From NCBI RefSeq assembly GCF_004353905.1, contig NZ_SMOD01000008.1, positions 124,001-188,000 on the forward strand: a DNA stretch of 64,000 bases, in the 5' to 3' direction. Positions within the stretch are counted from its first letter, which is position 1. Every line of letters starts with the position of its first letter. Below, in pieces: positions 43,084 to 51,622 of this stretch. A program made the position numbers and the translations under genes. This DNA is from Paraburkholderia guartelaensis. Its GTDB lineage: Bacteria; Pseudomonadota; Gammaproteobacteria; Burkholderiales; Burkholderiaceae. The notes below the pieces were generated by a model. It was not told where the DNA came from. It searched no databases and saw only the letters and a list, made by a program, of their open reading frames with translations.

Positions 43084-44337
43084 TCAAAGCGACGCGAGCG
43101 CGAGCCGCGAATTGACCTTGAGCGCGGGAACATCGTCGCGGTAGGGCGGCCGTGGTTCGAACGTGCGGATCACGTTGGGCTGGAAGATGAGGCAATACGT
43201 GCTGCCGCCATATTGAAAGAAGCCCAGTTCCTCGCCCTTGTCCACGTGCTGACCTGGCAGCGCGACGATGCGGCACGATGAAACCTCCGCCATGCCGACG
43301 AACACGCACGCCACGAGCCCGAGCGCCGCTTCGTCGGCTTCGATCAGCATGACCGCACGCGCCGCGACCGCCGTTGTGTAGCCCTGCGAATCGTTCAGGC
43401 CGCGCGCGTCGGTGCCCTCGCCCTCGATTTCGGAGTAGTAGGTGCCGTCCACGTTGTACGCCTCGCGTACCGTCCCCGCGATGGGCGCGTGCCAGCGGTG
43501 ATAGTTGAACGCGCTCAGATAGCCCTGATACACGCTGCCGCCCACGAAGCGCTCCGCCACGCTGCGCTCGGTGCCCGCCAGGATCTCGCGTAGCGAGTAG
43601 GGCTGCGACTTGATCCAGAAGCGGTCGTGTAGCTCGCAATGCTCGCTCACGTCGTAAGGGGACGCTTCGCAGGCGTTGACGATGACGGCGGCGTTCGACG
43701 GTTCGTCGACGGGCCGAGTGCCTTCCCGCAGGCGCCGCGTGAAGAAGTCGTTCCAGGACGCGAAGCCCCAATGCGGCTGCGAGCGCTCGCAAAGGTAGTC
43801 GTCCAGATGCATCGTCTCCTGTGCTTGCTCGCTGAACCAGCCGTGCGGCGCCTGCGTGGTGAGATGCGTGCGCGAATGCGGACCGCTCAGGAAACCGCAC
43901 CAGTACGAGAGCACGTTGCGTAGTTGCGCGTTGAAGGCGGGATCGCGGAACACGGCGTAGCCCGAGGGCATGCACATGGGCCAGTCGAGCACGAGATTGA
44001 GCGGCGTGGCGATCGGCACGGAGGCATTGAAGGGCGGCGCGTAGGTCGTGAGGTAATCGACGATGGTCATCAGTTCGTCGATATTGCCGTAGCTGAGTTC
44101 GAAGCCTGCGTGCAATGCTTCGTCGATCGCGCGCGAGAGATTCATGCGCAGCACCGTGTCGCCCTGTACGAGGCGGGCGAGTTCGCGCACCACGTTCACC
44201 TGCGGCGTGTCGCGCGAACGCTCGCGTGCCGCCGCCGCGATCTGCCGGCGGAAGTCCGCCGCGACGGCCTCCTTCTGCGGCATCCAGTTGCCGAGGCGTC
44301 GCCGGGATTTCATGGTGGGCGGGGTCGTCGCGTCCAT
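43084..44337 (-). CDS. Phosphatidylserine-decarboxylase-related pyruvoyl enzyme
   Basis: The 417-residue protein has an N-terminal PSDC-type domain (about 30-170) and a PS_Dcarbxylase domain (about 200-410) with WNDFFTRRLREGTRPVD and, near the end, GGSTYCLIFQP, where Ser379 would be cleaved to form the pyruvoyl cofactor. Membrane-bound Psd is shorter and lacks the first domain. The two-domain layout is that of soluble decarboxylases including the fungal tryptophan decarboxylase PsiD. It may therefore decarboxylate an amino acid rather than phosphatidylserine. AAGGAG precedes the ATG. It lies between the BON and CBS genes in one operon. Confidence 0.85.
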   Translation of the reverse strand: MDATTPPTMKSRRRLGNWMPQKEAVAADFRRQIAAAARERSRDTPQVNVVRELARLVQGDTVLRMNLSRAIDEALHAGFELSYGNIDELMTIVDYLTTYAPPFNASVPIATPLNLVLDWPMCMPSGYAVFRDPAFNAQLRNVLSYWCGFLSGPHSRTHLTTQAPHGWFSEQAQETMHLDDYLCERSQPHWGFASWNDFFTRRLREGTRPVDEPSNAAVIVNACEASPYDVSEHCELHDRFWIKSQPYSLREILAGTERSVAERFVGGSVYQGYLSAFNYHRWHAPIAGTVREAYNVDGTYYSEIEGEGTDARGLNDSQGYTTAVAARAVMLIEADEAALGLVACVFVGMAEVSSCRIVALPGQHVDKGEELGFFQYGGSTYCLIFQPNVIRTFEPRPPYRDDVPALKVNSRLALASL

Positions 44338-44372
44338 CGGTTTGCTCCTTGTCCTCTCAGACTTTTGCCGTG

Positions 44373-44774
44373 TTACTGCGGTTTGGACACTTTCAGGTCG
44401 TTCGTCACGTAGACCACGCCGTCGAGGTCGTGGACCACGCTTTCGGCCTTGTCGCGCTGCGCCTCGTTGGGCACGGTGCCAGTTAGCGTGACGGCGCCGC
44501 GCTGGGTGGTCACGTGAACGTCGCTGGAGTTCACGCCGTCCGCGGCCATCAGCGCAGCCTTCGCGTGGGCGGTGATGAACGTATCGCTCGCTTCGCCGCC
44601 GTAGCCCGGATTGCCGGCCGCGAGATTGTGTGGCGGCAACTGGTTGGGCCGCGGGTTGGGTTGCAACGTGGCGCTGCCGGCTTGCGGGCTGGTCTGGGAA
44701 AACGTTGCGTGCATGCCGAGCACGACACAGAGGCCGGCAAGGGCCGCGCGCGAGGCGCATTGCAACGGGTTCAT
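44373..44774 (-). CDS. Periplasmic BON-domain protein
   Basis: The 133-residue precursor has a signal peptide ([20 protein letters not shown], cleavage near HATFS-QT), a Pro/Asn-rich linker and one BON domain at the C-terminus (about 70-130: [46 protein letters not shown]). BON proteins such as OsmY bind phospholipid and are induced by osmotic stress. AAGGAGAC precedes the ATG. It heads the BON-decarboxylase-CBS operon, behind a sigma-54 promoter match. Confidence 0.88.
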   Translation of the reverse strand: MNPLQCASRAALAGLCVVLGMHATFSQTSPQAGSATLQPNPRPNQLPPHNLAAGNPGYGGEASDTFITAHAKAALMAADGVNSSDVHVTTQRGAVTLTGTVPNEAQRDKAESVVHDLDGVVYVTNDLKVSKPQ

Positions 44775-44815
44775 GACTGTCTCCTTCGCTTTGAGAGCCG
44801 CAGCCTGCTCCTCCC

Positions 44816-44830
44816 GCAACAGGCGTGCCG
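44816..44830 (-). promoter_or_regulatory. Sigma-54 promoter candidate for the BON-decarboxylase-CBS operon
   Basis: On the minus strand the site reads CGGCAC-GCCTG-TTGC, nine of ten consensus bases with exact spacing. Transcription would start near 44805, 31 bases before the BON start, a realistic leader length. Confidence 0.65.
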
Positions 44831-44889
44831 CGGCGACTCGGCGTTTTCCTGGACTCCGGCGTTCAGGCAAGAGCGGCAAGCGCCGGGTC

Positions 44890-44904
44890 GGGCACAGCCG
44901 GTGC
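44890..44904 (+). promoter_or_regulatory. Sigma-54 promoter candidate for DUF1328
   Basis: GGGCAC-AGCCG-GTGC matches eight of ten bases with correct GG-N10-GC spacing. The start would be near 44916, 25 bases before the DUF1328 ATG. It is divergent from the site at 44816. Confidence 0.4.
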
Positions 44905-44940
44905 GCATACGCCGGGAGACTTTTTTCAAAGGAGCCGGCA

Positions 44941-45102
44941 ATGCTTTACTACGCGATCGTTTTCTTCGTGATAGCCATCATCGCGGCTGTCTTCGGGTTC
45001 GGCGGGCTTGCGGCGGGTGCAGCGAGCATCGCCAAGATTCTGTTCTTCATCTTCGTGATTCTGTTTCTGGCGAGCTTGCTGTTTGGCATCACGAGGCGGT
45101 AA
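44941..45102 (+). CDS. DUF1328 small membrane protein (YtjA-like)
   Basis: The 53-residue protein is almost wholly hydrophobic with two helices ([20 protein letters not shown] and [20 protein letters not shown]) and a basic end (FGITRR). This is the full DUF1328/YtjA family pattern. Members are widespread, stress-linked inner-membrane proteins of unknown action. AAAGGAGCCGGCA precedes the ATG. It is divergent from the BON operon. Confidence 0.92.
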   Translation: MLYYAIVFFVIAIIAAVFGFGGLAAGAASIAKILFFIFVILFLASLLFGITRR

Positions 45103-45279
45103 GCATTGCCCGGCGTCGGTCAAGGCGCGCCTCTTCGCACTGGGCATGCACGATGCGCGCGCCATCTTGCGGCGCGCGTAGTCGCGTGCGCTGTAGCCAG
45201 CGCGGCGGCGGTGGCCGGCACGACGTCCGGGTGGATTGGAGGGCAGGTCGGCCGGCAAGATATTCAGGAGTCCCGCACC

Positions 45280-45567
45280 ATGAACATCTCTTTTCCTGAA
45301 GGCCCGGTCGAGTACGACACGGAGGAATTCGCGCTAACTTTTGTTGCGGTCGCGGATTCCGTCCCTGTGGACTGTGCCATTACGGCTGAGGCGCTGGAAG
45401 ACCGCTTCGGCGCGAGATCGCTGCGCGAGCCCGATCTGCGCCAGGCGTTCCACCGGAACCGGGACGCGATCGAAGCGGCGGCCGCCCGCCTCATCGAAGA
45501 GACGGACGGCAAGCCCGTGATGCTGCATAGCGGCTACTTGCGCATGTACGGCACCGGCAGGCACTAA
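45280..45567 (+). CDS. DUF1488 protein
   Basis: The 95-residue cytoplasmic protein fits DUF1488: it starts MNISFPEGPVEYDTEEFALT and has the VDCAITAEALEDRFGA and AFHRNRDAIEAAAARLIEE blocks. The family is uncharacterised. CAGGAG lies nine bases upstream of the ATG. It converges with the transketolase gene with no bases between the two stops. A weak sigma-54-like site (seven of ten) is at 45142. Confidence 0.85.
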   Translation: MNISFPEGPVEYDTEEFALTFVAVADSVPVDCAITAEALEDRFGARSLREPDLRQAFHRNRDAIEAAAARLIEETDGKPVMLHSGYLRMYGTGRH

Positions 45568-47685
45568 CTACTCGCCCGCGCCAGCCTTGCAGCGCGCAAT
45601 CTGCTTCTTCGCTTCTTCGACCACGCGCTCCGGCGTGAAGCCGAATTTGGTCTTCAGCGCCTTGAGCGGCGCGGAGGCGCCGAACGTGTGCATCACGATC
45701 TGCGAGCCGAAGCGGCCGACGTAGCGGTCCCAGCCGAGCGTCGCCGCTTGCTCCACGGCTACGCGTGCATGGATGTGCGGCGGCAGCACCGACTCCCGGT
45801 ACGCCTCGTCCTCCAGTTCGAACACGTCCCATGAAGGCATCGAGACCACGCGTGCCGCGATCCCCTCCTGTTTCAGCGTCTCATAGGCGGCAATGCATAG
45901 CGAAACTTCGCTGCCCGTGGCGAGCAGCAGGACTTCGGGCTGCTTGCCATCGGGCGCGTCGGCGAGTACGTATGCGCCGTGCCGCACGCCTTCTGCGCTC
46001 GCGTATTTTTTGCGGTCGATCGTGGGCAGCGGCTGGCGCGACAACACCAGGCAGGCCGGTTCGCGCGAACGTGCGAGCGCAACGCGCCAGGACTCGGCGA
46101 CTTCGTTGGCGTCAGCGGGGCGCAGCATGAGCAGGCCCGGCACAGCGCGCAGCGAGGCGAGCTGCTCGATCGGCTGGTGCGTGGGCCCGTCTTCGCCGAG
46201 GCCAATCGAATCGTGCGTGAACACGAAAACGACGGGCAACTCCATGATTGCGGCGAGCCGGATGGGCGGCTTCATGTAGTCGCTGAAAATCAGGAACGTC
46301 GACGCGAACGGCCGCAAGCCCGAAAGCGCGAGGCCATTGGAGACCGCGCCCATGCCGTGTTCGCGAATGCCGAAGTGCAGGTTGCGGCCGTCGTAGTGAT
46401 CGCGCTCGAAGCTTCCCGCGCCTTCGAACTTGAGATTGGTTTTGGTCGAGGGCGAGAGGTCGGCGGCGCCTCCGATCATCCACGGCACGCGTTGCGCAAT
46501 GGCGTTGAGCACCTTGCCCGACGACTCGCGCGTTGCCATGCCTTTTTCGTCGGCTTCGAAGGTGGGGATATCGGCGTCCCAGCCCTCGGGCAGCTTGCCT
46601 TCGAGCATCAGGCCCAGTTCCTTCGCTAGCTCGGGGTAGCGCTTCGCGTAGTCGTCGTAGCGTTGCTTCCATGCTTCGTGCGCCGCCTTGCCGCGCGCGC
46701 CCATGCCTTGCGCGAAGCGTTCGTACACGCCGTCGGGTACGAGGAAATGCGCGTCCTCCGGCCAGCCGTACGCGCGCTTGGCAAGGCGCACCTCGTCCTC
46801 GCCAAGCGCCTCGCCGTGCGCCGCCGCCGTGTCCTGCCGGTTCGGCGCGCCCCAGCCGATGATGCTCTTCACCACAATGAGCGTCGGCTTGTCAGTTACC
46901 GCCTGCGCTTTCTGGATGGCGGCTTCGATGGCTTTCGTGTCGTTGGCGTCGTCCACGTGCAGCGTGTTCCAGTGGTAGCCGCGAAAGCGCGCTTCGACAT
47001 CGTCGCTATAGGCGAGGTCGGTATGGCCCTCGATCGTGATGCGGTTGCTGTCGTAGAACCAGATCAGATTCGACAGACCCAGATGGCCCGCGAGCGAAGC
47101 CGCTTCGTGCGAGACGCCTTCCATCATGTCGCCGTCCCCGCACACCGTGTAGACGCGGTAGTCGAAGATCTTTGCGTCGGGGCGATTGAAGTGCTGCTCG
47201 AACCAGCGCCCGGCCATGGCCATGCCCACGCTGTTGCCGAGCCCCTGGCCGAGCGGCCCGGTGGTCGTCTCGACACCTGTTGTCATGCGAAATTCCGGGT
47301 GCCCCGGCGTCACGCTGTCGATCTGGCGAAAGTGTTTGATATCGTCGAGCGAGACCGCGGGCTTGCCCGTGAGCTTGCCTTTTTCATCGATGGCCTGCAC
47401 GCCCGCGAGGTGCAGCAGCGAGTAGAGCAGCATCGAAGCGTGGCCGTTCGAGAGCACGAAGCGGTCGCGATTGGGCCATAGCGGCGCGGCAGGGTCGTAA
47501 TGCAGATGATGCTGCCAGATCTGGTACGCGAGCGGCGCGAGCGCCATGGGCGTGCCGGGGTGGCCGGAATTGGCCTTTTGCACGGCGTCCATCGACAAGG
47601 TGCGGATCGTGTCGATGACCCGGCGGTCGAGATCGGATGGGTCGGCTTTCGTGGGCCTGGCATTCGACGATGAATTCGATGACAT
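45568..47685 (-). CDS. tkt: Transketolase
   Basis: The 705-residue enzyme moves two-carbon units between sugar phosphates in the pentose phosphate and Calvin pathways using thiamine diphosphate. Clear signatures are the substrate loop NSGHPGTPMALAPLAYQIWQ, the TPP motif GDGDMMEGVSHEAASLAGHL and the C-terminal half with GLGEDGPTHQPIEQLASLRA. I chose the ATG at 47685 (MSSNSSSNARPTKADP) with GAGGAG upstream. The N-terminus is some 25 residues longer than in E. coli TktA. It is behind a perfect sigma-54 promoter and in a stress-type cluster, so it is probably a second, condition-specific copy rather than the housekeeping one. Confidence 0.95.
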   Translation of the reverse strand: MSSNSSSNARPTKADPSDLDRRVIDTIRTLSMDAVQKANSGHPGTPMALAPLAYQIWQHHLHYDPAAPLWPNRDRFVLSNGHASMLLYSLLHLAGVQAIDEKGKLTGKPAVSLDDIKHFRQIDSVTPGHPEFRMTTGVETTTGPLGQGLGNSVGMAMAGRWFEQHFNRPDAKIFDYRVYTVCGDGDMMEGVSHEAASLAGHLGLSNLIWFYDSNRITIEGHTDLAYSDDVEARFRGYHWNTLHVDDANDTKAIEAAIQKAQAVTDKPTLIVVKSIIGWGAPNRQDTAAAHGEALGEDEVRLAKRAYGWPEDAHFLVPDGVYERFAQGMGARGKAAHEAWKQRYDDYAKRYPELAKELGLMLEGKLPEGWDADIPTFEADEKGMATRESSGKVLNAIAQRVPWMIGGAADLSPSTKTNLKFEGAGSFERDHYDGRNLHFGIREHGMGAVSNGLALSGLRPFASTFLIFSDYMKPPIRLAAIMELPVVFVFTHDSIGLGEDGPTHQPIEQLASLRAVPGLLMLRPADANEVAESWRVALARSREPACLVLSRQPLPTIDRKKYASAEGVRHGAYVLADAPDGKQPEVLLLATGSEVSLCIAAYETLKQEGIAARVVSMPSWDVFELEDEAYRESVLPPHIHARVAVEQAATLGWDRYVGRFGSQIVMHTFGASAPLKALKTKFGFTPERVVEEAKKQIARCKAGAGE

Positions 47686-47748
47686 GAGCGGGGACTCCTC
47701 GGCAGGGGCGCACTGCCATCGGGCGGCGGCGCGCGAAGGGATGGACGC

Positions 47749-47763
47749 GCAAATGCGGTGCCA
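47749..47763 (-). promoter_or_regulatory. Perfect sigma-54 promoter before transketolase
   Basis: On the minus strand the site reads TGGCAC-CGCAT-TTGC, ten of ten consensus bases with exact GG-N10-GC spacing. Transcription would start near 47738, 53 bases before the tkt start. Confidence 0.8.
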
Positions 47764-47813
47764 GCCAACGCATGGCGGTCCGCACCGTACTCTGGATCGC
47801 GTCTGGAACCTAT

Positions 47814-47828
47814 GGGCATAGCCTTTGC
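47814..47828 (+). promoter_or_regulatory. Sigma-54 promoter candidate for the SDR remnant and SDR gene
   Basis: GGGCAT-AGCCT-TTGC matches eight of ten bases with correct spacing. The start would be near 47840, 26 bases before the first SDR ATG. It is divergent from the perfect site at 47749. Confidence 0.4.
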
Positions 47829-47865
47829 GGATTGAGACTACTCCTCTTTCCGATTCCCGGCCCCG

Positions 47866-48384
47866 ATGCGCACACCATCTCAACGCAAGATTGCTCTGAT
47901 CACCGGTGCGGGCGCGGGCGTGGGCCGCGCCGCCGCAGAAGCGTTCGCGCGAGCGGGCTATGACGTCGCGCTGCTGTCGCGCGAACCCGAACGGCTCGTG
48001 CGGGCCGCCGCGCAATTACAAGCAGCCTACAGTGTGCGCGCGCTCGCGGTGCCGACCGACGTGGCCGACGCACAGGCCGTCGAAGCGGCGGCAGCGCGCG
48101 TGGAGCGCGAACTGGGTGAAATCGACGTGTGGGTGAACGTTGCCATGGCGACCATCTTCGCGCCGCTCTCGTCGATCTCTCCGCGCGACTTCGAGCGGGC
48201 GACCCAGGTCACCTATCTCGGCCAGGTGCACGGCACCATGGCGGCGCTCGCGCGCATGCGCAAGCGCAATCGCGGCGCGATCGTCAACGTGGGGTCGGCG
48301 CTCGCCTCGCGCGCGATACCGCTGCAATCCGCGTATGCAGGCCCCAGGAGGGTGCCATGGAACGATTCAACGGCAAGGTGGTGA
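47866..48384 (+). pseudogene. Truncated short-chain dehydrogenase
   Basis: The frame encodes the first two thirds of an SDR: cofactor loop ITGAGAGVGRAAAEAFARAG, the VWVNVAMATIFAPL strand (where NNAG is usual) and the catalytic region GSALASRAIPLQSAYAG. Homologues continue past the catalytic Tyr with GAKHAI and a further 150 or more residues. Here the match stops right after SAYAG and the frame ends a few codons later, inside the next gene. The catalytic Lys of YxxxK is therefore missing. A deletion has probably fused its start to the region before the intact SDR gene. Confidence 0.7.
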
Positions 48385-49121
48385 TCGTCACCGGAGCGGG
48401 CTCCGGCATCGGTGCTGCGAGCGCGCGGCGTTTCGCGGACGAAGGCGCGGCCGTCGTGCTCGCAGGTCGCACGCCCGACAAACTGCGCCGCGTGGCAGCC
48501 GATCTGCACGAAGACCGCGCGCTGGTGCACGTCACCGATGTACGCGACGACGAATCGGTGCAAGCGCTCATCGACGCCACGGTCGCGCGTTTCGGGCGCA
48601 TCGACGTGCTGGTGAACAACGCGGGCGTGGCCCCGACGGGCGGCGTGGACGAAGCCCCCATCAACGAATGGGACGACGTCATCGCGACCGATCTGAACGG
48701 CGTGCTCTATTGCCTGCGCGCCTGTGCACCCTACCTGAAGGCGACGCGCGGCGCGGTCGTCAACGTCTCCTCCGTTTCGGGCCTGAGCGGCGACTGGGGC
48801 ATGAGCTTTTATAACGCTGCAAAGGGCGCGGTGACGAATTTCACGCGCGCGGCGGCTCTCGACCTCGCACTCGCGGGCGTGCGCGTGAATGCGGTTTGCC
48901 CCTCGCTCACGCGTACGAATCTCACTGAGGACATGTTCACCGACGCGGCACTCGTCGAGAAGTTCCGCGAGCGCATTCCGCTTGGCCGCGCGGCGGAACC
49001 CGACGATATCGCGGGCGTGATCGTGTTTCTCGCGAGCGAAGACGCGCGCTTCATCACCGGTGCGAATATTCCTGTGGATGGCGGGTTGAGCGCTTCGAAC
49101 GGGCAGCCGCGGCAGGCTTGA
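48357..49121 (+). CDS. Short-chain dehydrogenase/reductase
   Basis: The 254-residue enzyme is a classical SDR: TGAGSGIG cofactor loop (residues 12-19), NNAG (about 84-87), catalytic Ser in NVSSVSGLSG, and the Tyr/Lys pair in FYNAAKGAV. The acidic residue after beta2 is replaced by AGRTPDK, which favours NADP(H). CCAGGAGGG precedes the ATG. The start lies inside the tail of the truncated SDR, so both share one transcript. The substrate is unknown; homologues are often annotated as glucose or 3-oxoacyl reductases. Confidence 0.9.
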   Translation: MERFNGKVVIVTGAGSGIGAASARRFADEGAAVVLAGRTPDKLRRVAADLHEDRALVHVTDVRDDESVQALIDATVARFGRIDVLVNNAGVAPTGGVDEAPINEWDDVIATDLNGVLYCLRACAPYLKATRGAVVNVSSVSGLSGDWGMSFYNAAKGAVTNFTRAAALDLALAGVRVNAVCPSLTRTNLTEDMFTDAALVEKFRERIPLGRAAEPDDIAGVIVFLASEDARFITGANIPVDGGLSASNGQPRQA

Positions 49122-49135
49122 GGGCACTCTTCGCA

Positions 49136-49150
49136 AGGCACGCGTTCTGC
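49136..49150 (+). promoter_or_regulatory. Sigma-54 promoter candidate for the acidic protein
   Basis: AGGCAC-GCGTT-CTGC matches eight of ten bases with GG-N10-GC spacing. It lies 70 bases before the ATG of the acidic protein. Chance occurrence is possible. Confidence 0.3.
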
Positions 49151-49220
49151 GCTTCGTGGATTGGATGCGGCGTCGCAGAGGGCGCCGCATCGAACGCATC
49201 GACAATTCAAGGAGGCTGCC

Positions 49221-49523
49221 ATGAACAGCACGCTAGACCCCGACAACGATCTTCCTGAATCCATGCCGCCGGGGCACGACACGGGCTCGCTAGGCCCGGG
49301 CGATTCATCCGATTCCGGCAGCGATACCCAGGGCGCCAAGCGCCACGAATTCGACCGCGATACCGAACTCGATAATCACGCGCTCGAAGCGGGCGAGGAC
49401 GAAGCGCAGAGCGATACCGATAGCGCAGGCACGGGCGAACGCGCCTCGGCAGACGGCGACGAGTCGCTGGAGCCCGACAGCGACGTGCTTCCGGATCGCA
49501 TCGACGATTTAGGCGATATTTAA
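49221..49523 (+). CDS. Small acidic PGDSSDSGSD-motif protein
   Basis: The 100-residue protein is strongly acidic and hydrophilic, with the motif LGPGDSSDSGSDTQGA. That motif recurs in small Pseudomonas and Burkholderia proteins sometimes labelled as chemotaxis proteins without evidence. It has no signal peptide or membrane segment and is probably disordered. AAGGAGG precedes the ATG closely. It closes the stress-type cluster and is followed by a hairpin. The function is unknown. Confidence 0.75.
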   Translation: MNSTLDPDNDLPESMPPGHDTGSLGPGDSSDSGSDTQGAKRHEFDRDTELDNHALEAGEDEAQSDTDSAGTGERASADGDESLEPDSDVLPDRIDDLGDI

Positions 49524-49527
49524 ATAA

Positions 49528-49568
49528 GCGGGCGCCTGCGCGATATCGCCGTTGCGCCTGGCGCCCGC
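49528..49568 (+). terminator. Hairpin terminator after the acidic protein gene
   Basis: GCGGGCGCC at 49528 pairs exactly with GGCGCCCGC at 49560 across a 23-base loop that contains its own small dyad. It begins four bases after the stop codon. Confidence 0.55.
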
Positions 49569-49852
49569 GTTAAACACGCACGCCAGGCGTTCATGCCTCT
49601 CGTGCTGCGCCAGTACGGCCACTGTTACCGATGCGCCGCGCTTTTTTTGCCAGGCCGGTGGCATAAATTTCCGCACATTTGCTCATTGTCACGCCGCAGT
49701 TGATTCGGTGTGCGAAGTCATGCGATGCTTTCGTTGCCCGGGATTCCGGCGATGCCAATGTGCATCCAGCCGGACCCGCACGCCGCAAACAAACGGCGTG
49801 AACGGGTTGGTGCGATGAGACCAGCGAAGTGCCCCAACACCACGGAGGCAAC
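49569..49852. other. Intergenic region before trehalase
   Basis: No ORF here looks coding. The stretch 49640-49700 is more AT-rich, with a T-run at 49642, and probably holds the trehalase promoter. I could not assign a clear promoter pair. Confidence 0.4.
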
Positions 49853-51547
49853 ATGAGCACGCAGCTGCAATCTCGCACCCACGCCGCATCGCCAATCGAT
49901 GCGCATCGCATTCAAGCAGGCTTACAGTCACTCCCACCCCGAAAATTGCCGCAGCGTTCGCGCACTGCGATCAGCGCGGCCAGCCTCGCAACGCTTTTGC
50001 TCGCCTGTGCAAACTGTTTCGCCGATACCCAGGTGGGCGCGCCGTTGCCGCCTGCGCCCGATATTCTGTACGGCGATCTTTTCGTGGCGGTGCAGACCGC
50101 ACAGATCTTCTCCGACCAGAAGACCTTCGTCGATTCGACACCGAACACGGACCCCGCAACCATCGTTCAGCTCTACGAAACGCAGAAGAACCAACCCGGC
50201 TTCTCGTTGCTGAGTTTTGTAAACCAGTATTTCACGCCGCCGCCGGACCAGAGCATCACGCCGCCGGCGGGGCAGACCTTGCGCCAGCATATCGACTGGC
50301 TATGGACCGGTCTCACGCGCACGACCACGTCGGCACCCGACAACAGCTCGCTCGTGCCGCTGCCGAAGCCGTATGTCGTGCCGGGCGGGCGCTTCAGGGA
50401 AGGTTATTACTGGGACACCTACTTCACGATGCTCGGGCTCCAGGAGTCGGGCCATGAAGATCTCGTCGACGACATGCTCGACAACTTCGCGTACATGATC
50501 AACACCTTCGGCCATATTCCGAACGGCAATCGCACCTATTATCTGAGCCGCTCGCAACCGCCGTTCTATTCGTACATGGTGGAACTCGCGGCGCAAAAGG
50601 AAGGCAACAGCGTGTATCAGAAGTACCTGCCGGCGCTGCGCAAGGAGTACGCGTACTGGATGCAGGGCGCGAGCAGCACGCCGCGCGGCCAAGCCACGCG
50701 CAATGTGGTCGTGCTGCGCGACGGCACGGTGCTCAACCGTTACTGGGACGAACTCGACACGCCGCGCGACGAGTCGTACATCGAAGACGTGCAGACTGCG
50801 CAGCAGGCCACGGGCCGCCCCGCGAACGAGGTCTATCGCGACTTGCGCGCCACCGCCGAAAGCGGCTGGGACTTCAGCTCGCGCTGGTTCGGCGACAACC
50901 AGAACCTCTGGACCGTGCGTACCACGTCGATCATTCCCGTCGATTTGAACAGCCTCCTGTTCCATCTTGAGACGACGATCGTGCGCGCCTGCACAGTCGC
51001 GCGCGATTTCGGCTGCGTGGGGCAGTTCGCCGGCTACGCCGCGCGCCGCGCCGAAGGCATCAACCGTTACCTCTGGAACAGCAAGGGCTACTACGGCGAC
51101 TACGACTGGCAGTTCGGCAAGTCGCGCGACAACCAGACACCGGCGATGATGTATCCGCTGATGGCGGGCGTGGCGTGGCCCGAGCGCGCGAAGAAGACGG
51201 CGCAGACGATGCAAAACGTGCTGCTCCAGCAGGGCGGCCTCGCCACGTCGGTCTACAACACGGGACAGCAATGGGATGCGCCGAACGGCTGGGCGCCGCT
51301 GCACTGGATCGCCATACAGGGCCTCAAGCAATACGGGCGCAGCGATCTCGCGCAGCCAGTCGGCACGCGCTTTCTCGCCGACGTCGAGAACGTCTACAAC
51401 ACGCAGCAAAAGCTCGTCGAGAAATATATCGTCGAAGGCGCGGGTGAAGGCGGCGGTGGGGGCGGCGAATACCCGTTGCAGGACGGCTTTGGCTGGACGA
51501 ATGGCGTGACGCTGATGCTGCTCGATATGTACGGTGGCGGGCAGTAG
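49853..51547 (+). CDS. treA: Periplasmic trehalase
   Basis: The 564-residue glycoside hydrolase family 37 enzyme splits trehalose to two glucoses. Both family signatures are present: [15 protein letters not shown] near residue 180 and [10 protein letters not shown] near residue 475. A Gly-rich loop ([18 protein letters not shown]) lies near the C-terminus, as in TreA. The N-terminus has a long basic region before the hydrophobic signal ([20 protein letters not shown]), so export to the periplasm is expected. CGGAGG precedes the ATG at 49853. It appears monocistronic. Confidence 0.95.
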   Translation: MSTQLQSRTHAASPIDAHRIQAGLQSLPPRKLPQRSRTAISAASLATLLLACANCFADTQVGAPLPPAPDILYGDLFVAVQTAQIFSDQKTFVDSTPNTDPATIVQLYETQKNQPGFSLLSFVNQYFTPPPDQSITPPAGQTLRQHIDWLWTGLTRTTTSAPDNSSLVPLPKPYVVPGGRFREGYYWDTYFTMLGLQESGHEDLVDDMLDNFAYMINTFGHIPNGNRTYYLSRSQPPFYSYMVELAAQKEGNSVYQKYLPALRKEYAYWMQGASSTPRGQATRNVVVLRDGTVLNRYWDELDTPRDESYIEDVQTAQQATGRPANEVYRDLRATAESGWDFSSRWFGDNQNLWTVRTTSIIPVDLNSLLFHLETTIVRACTVARDFGCVGQFAGYAARRAEGINRYLWNSKGYYGDYDWQFGKSRDNQTPAMMYPLMAGVAWPERAKKTAQTMQNVLLQQGGLATSVYNTGQQWDAPNGWAPLHWIAIQGLKQYGRSDLAQPVGTRFLADVENVYNTQQKLVEKYIVEGAGEGGGGGGEYPLQDGFGWTNGVTLMLLDMYGGGQ

Positions 51548-51622
51548 CTGTGAGAGCCGGACCGCTTCCAGCCCGGCGCGGCTAAAGGCTGGTCGAGCGC
51601 CGCGAAGCGGTCCGTTCGAGCT

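Noticed and set aside
45142..45156. Sigma-54-like site before DUF1488 (GGGCAT-N5-ATGC)
   Set aside because: Only seven of ten bases match; in GC-rich DNA the GG-N10-GC spacing alone occurs often by chance.
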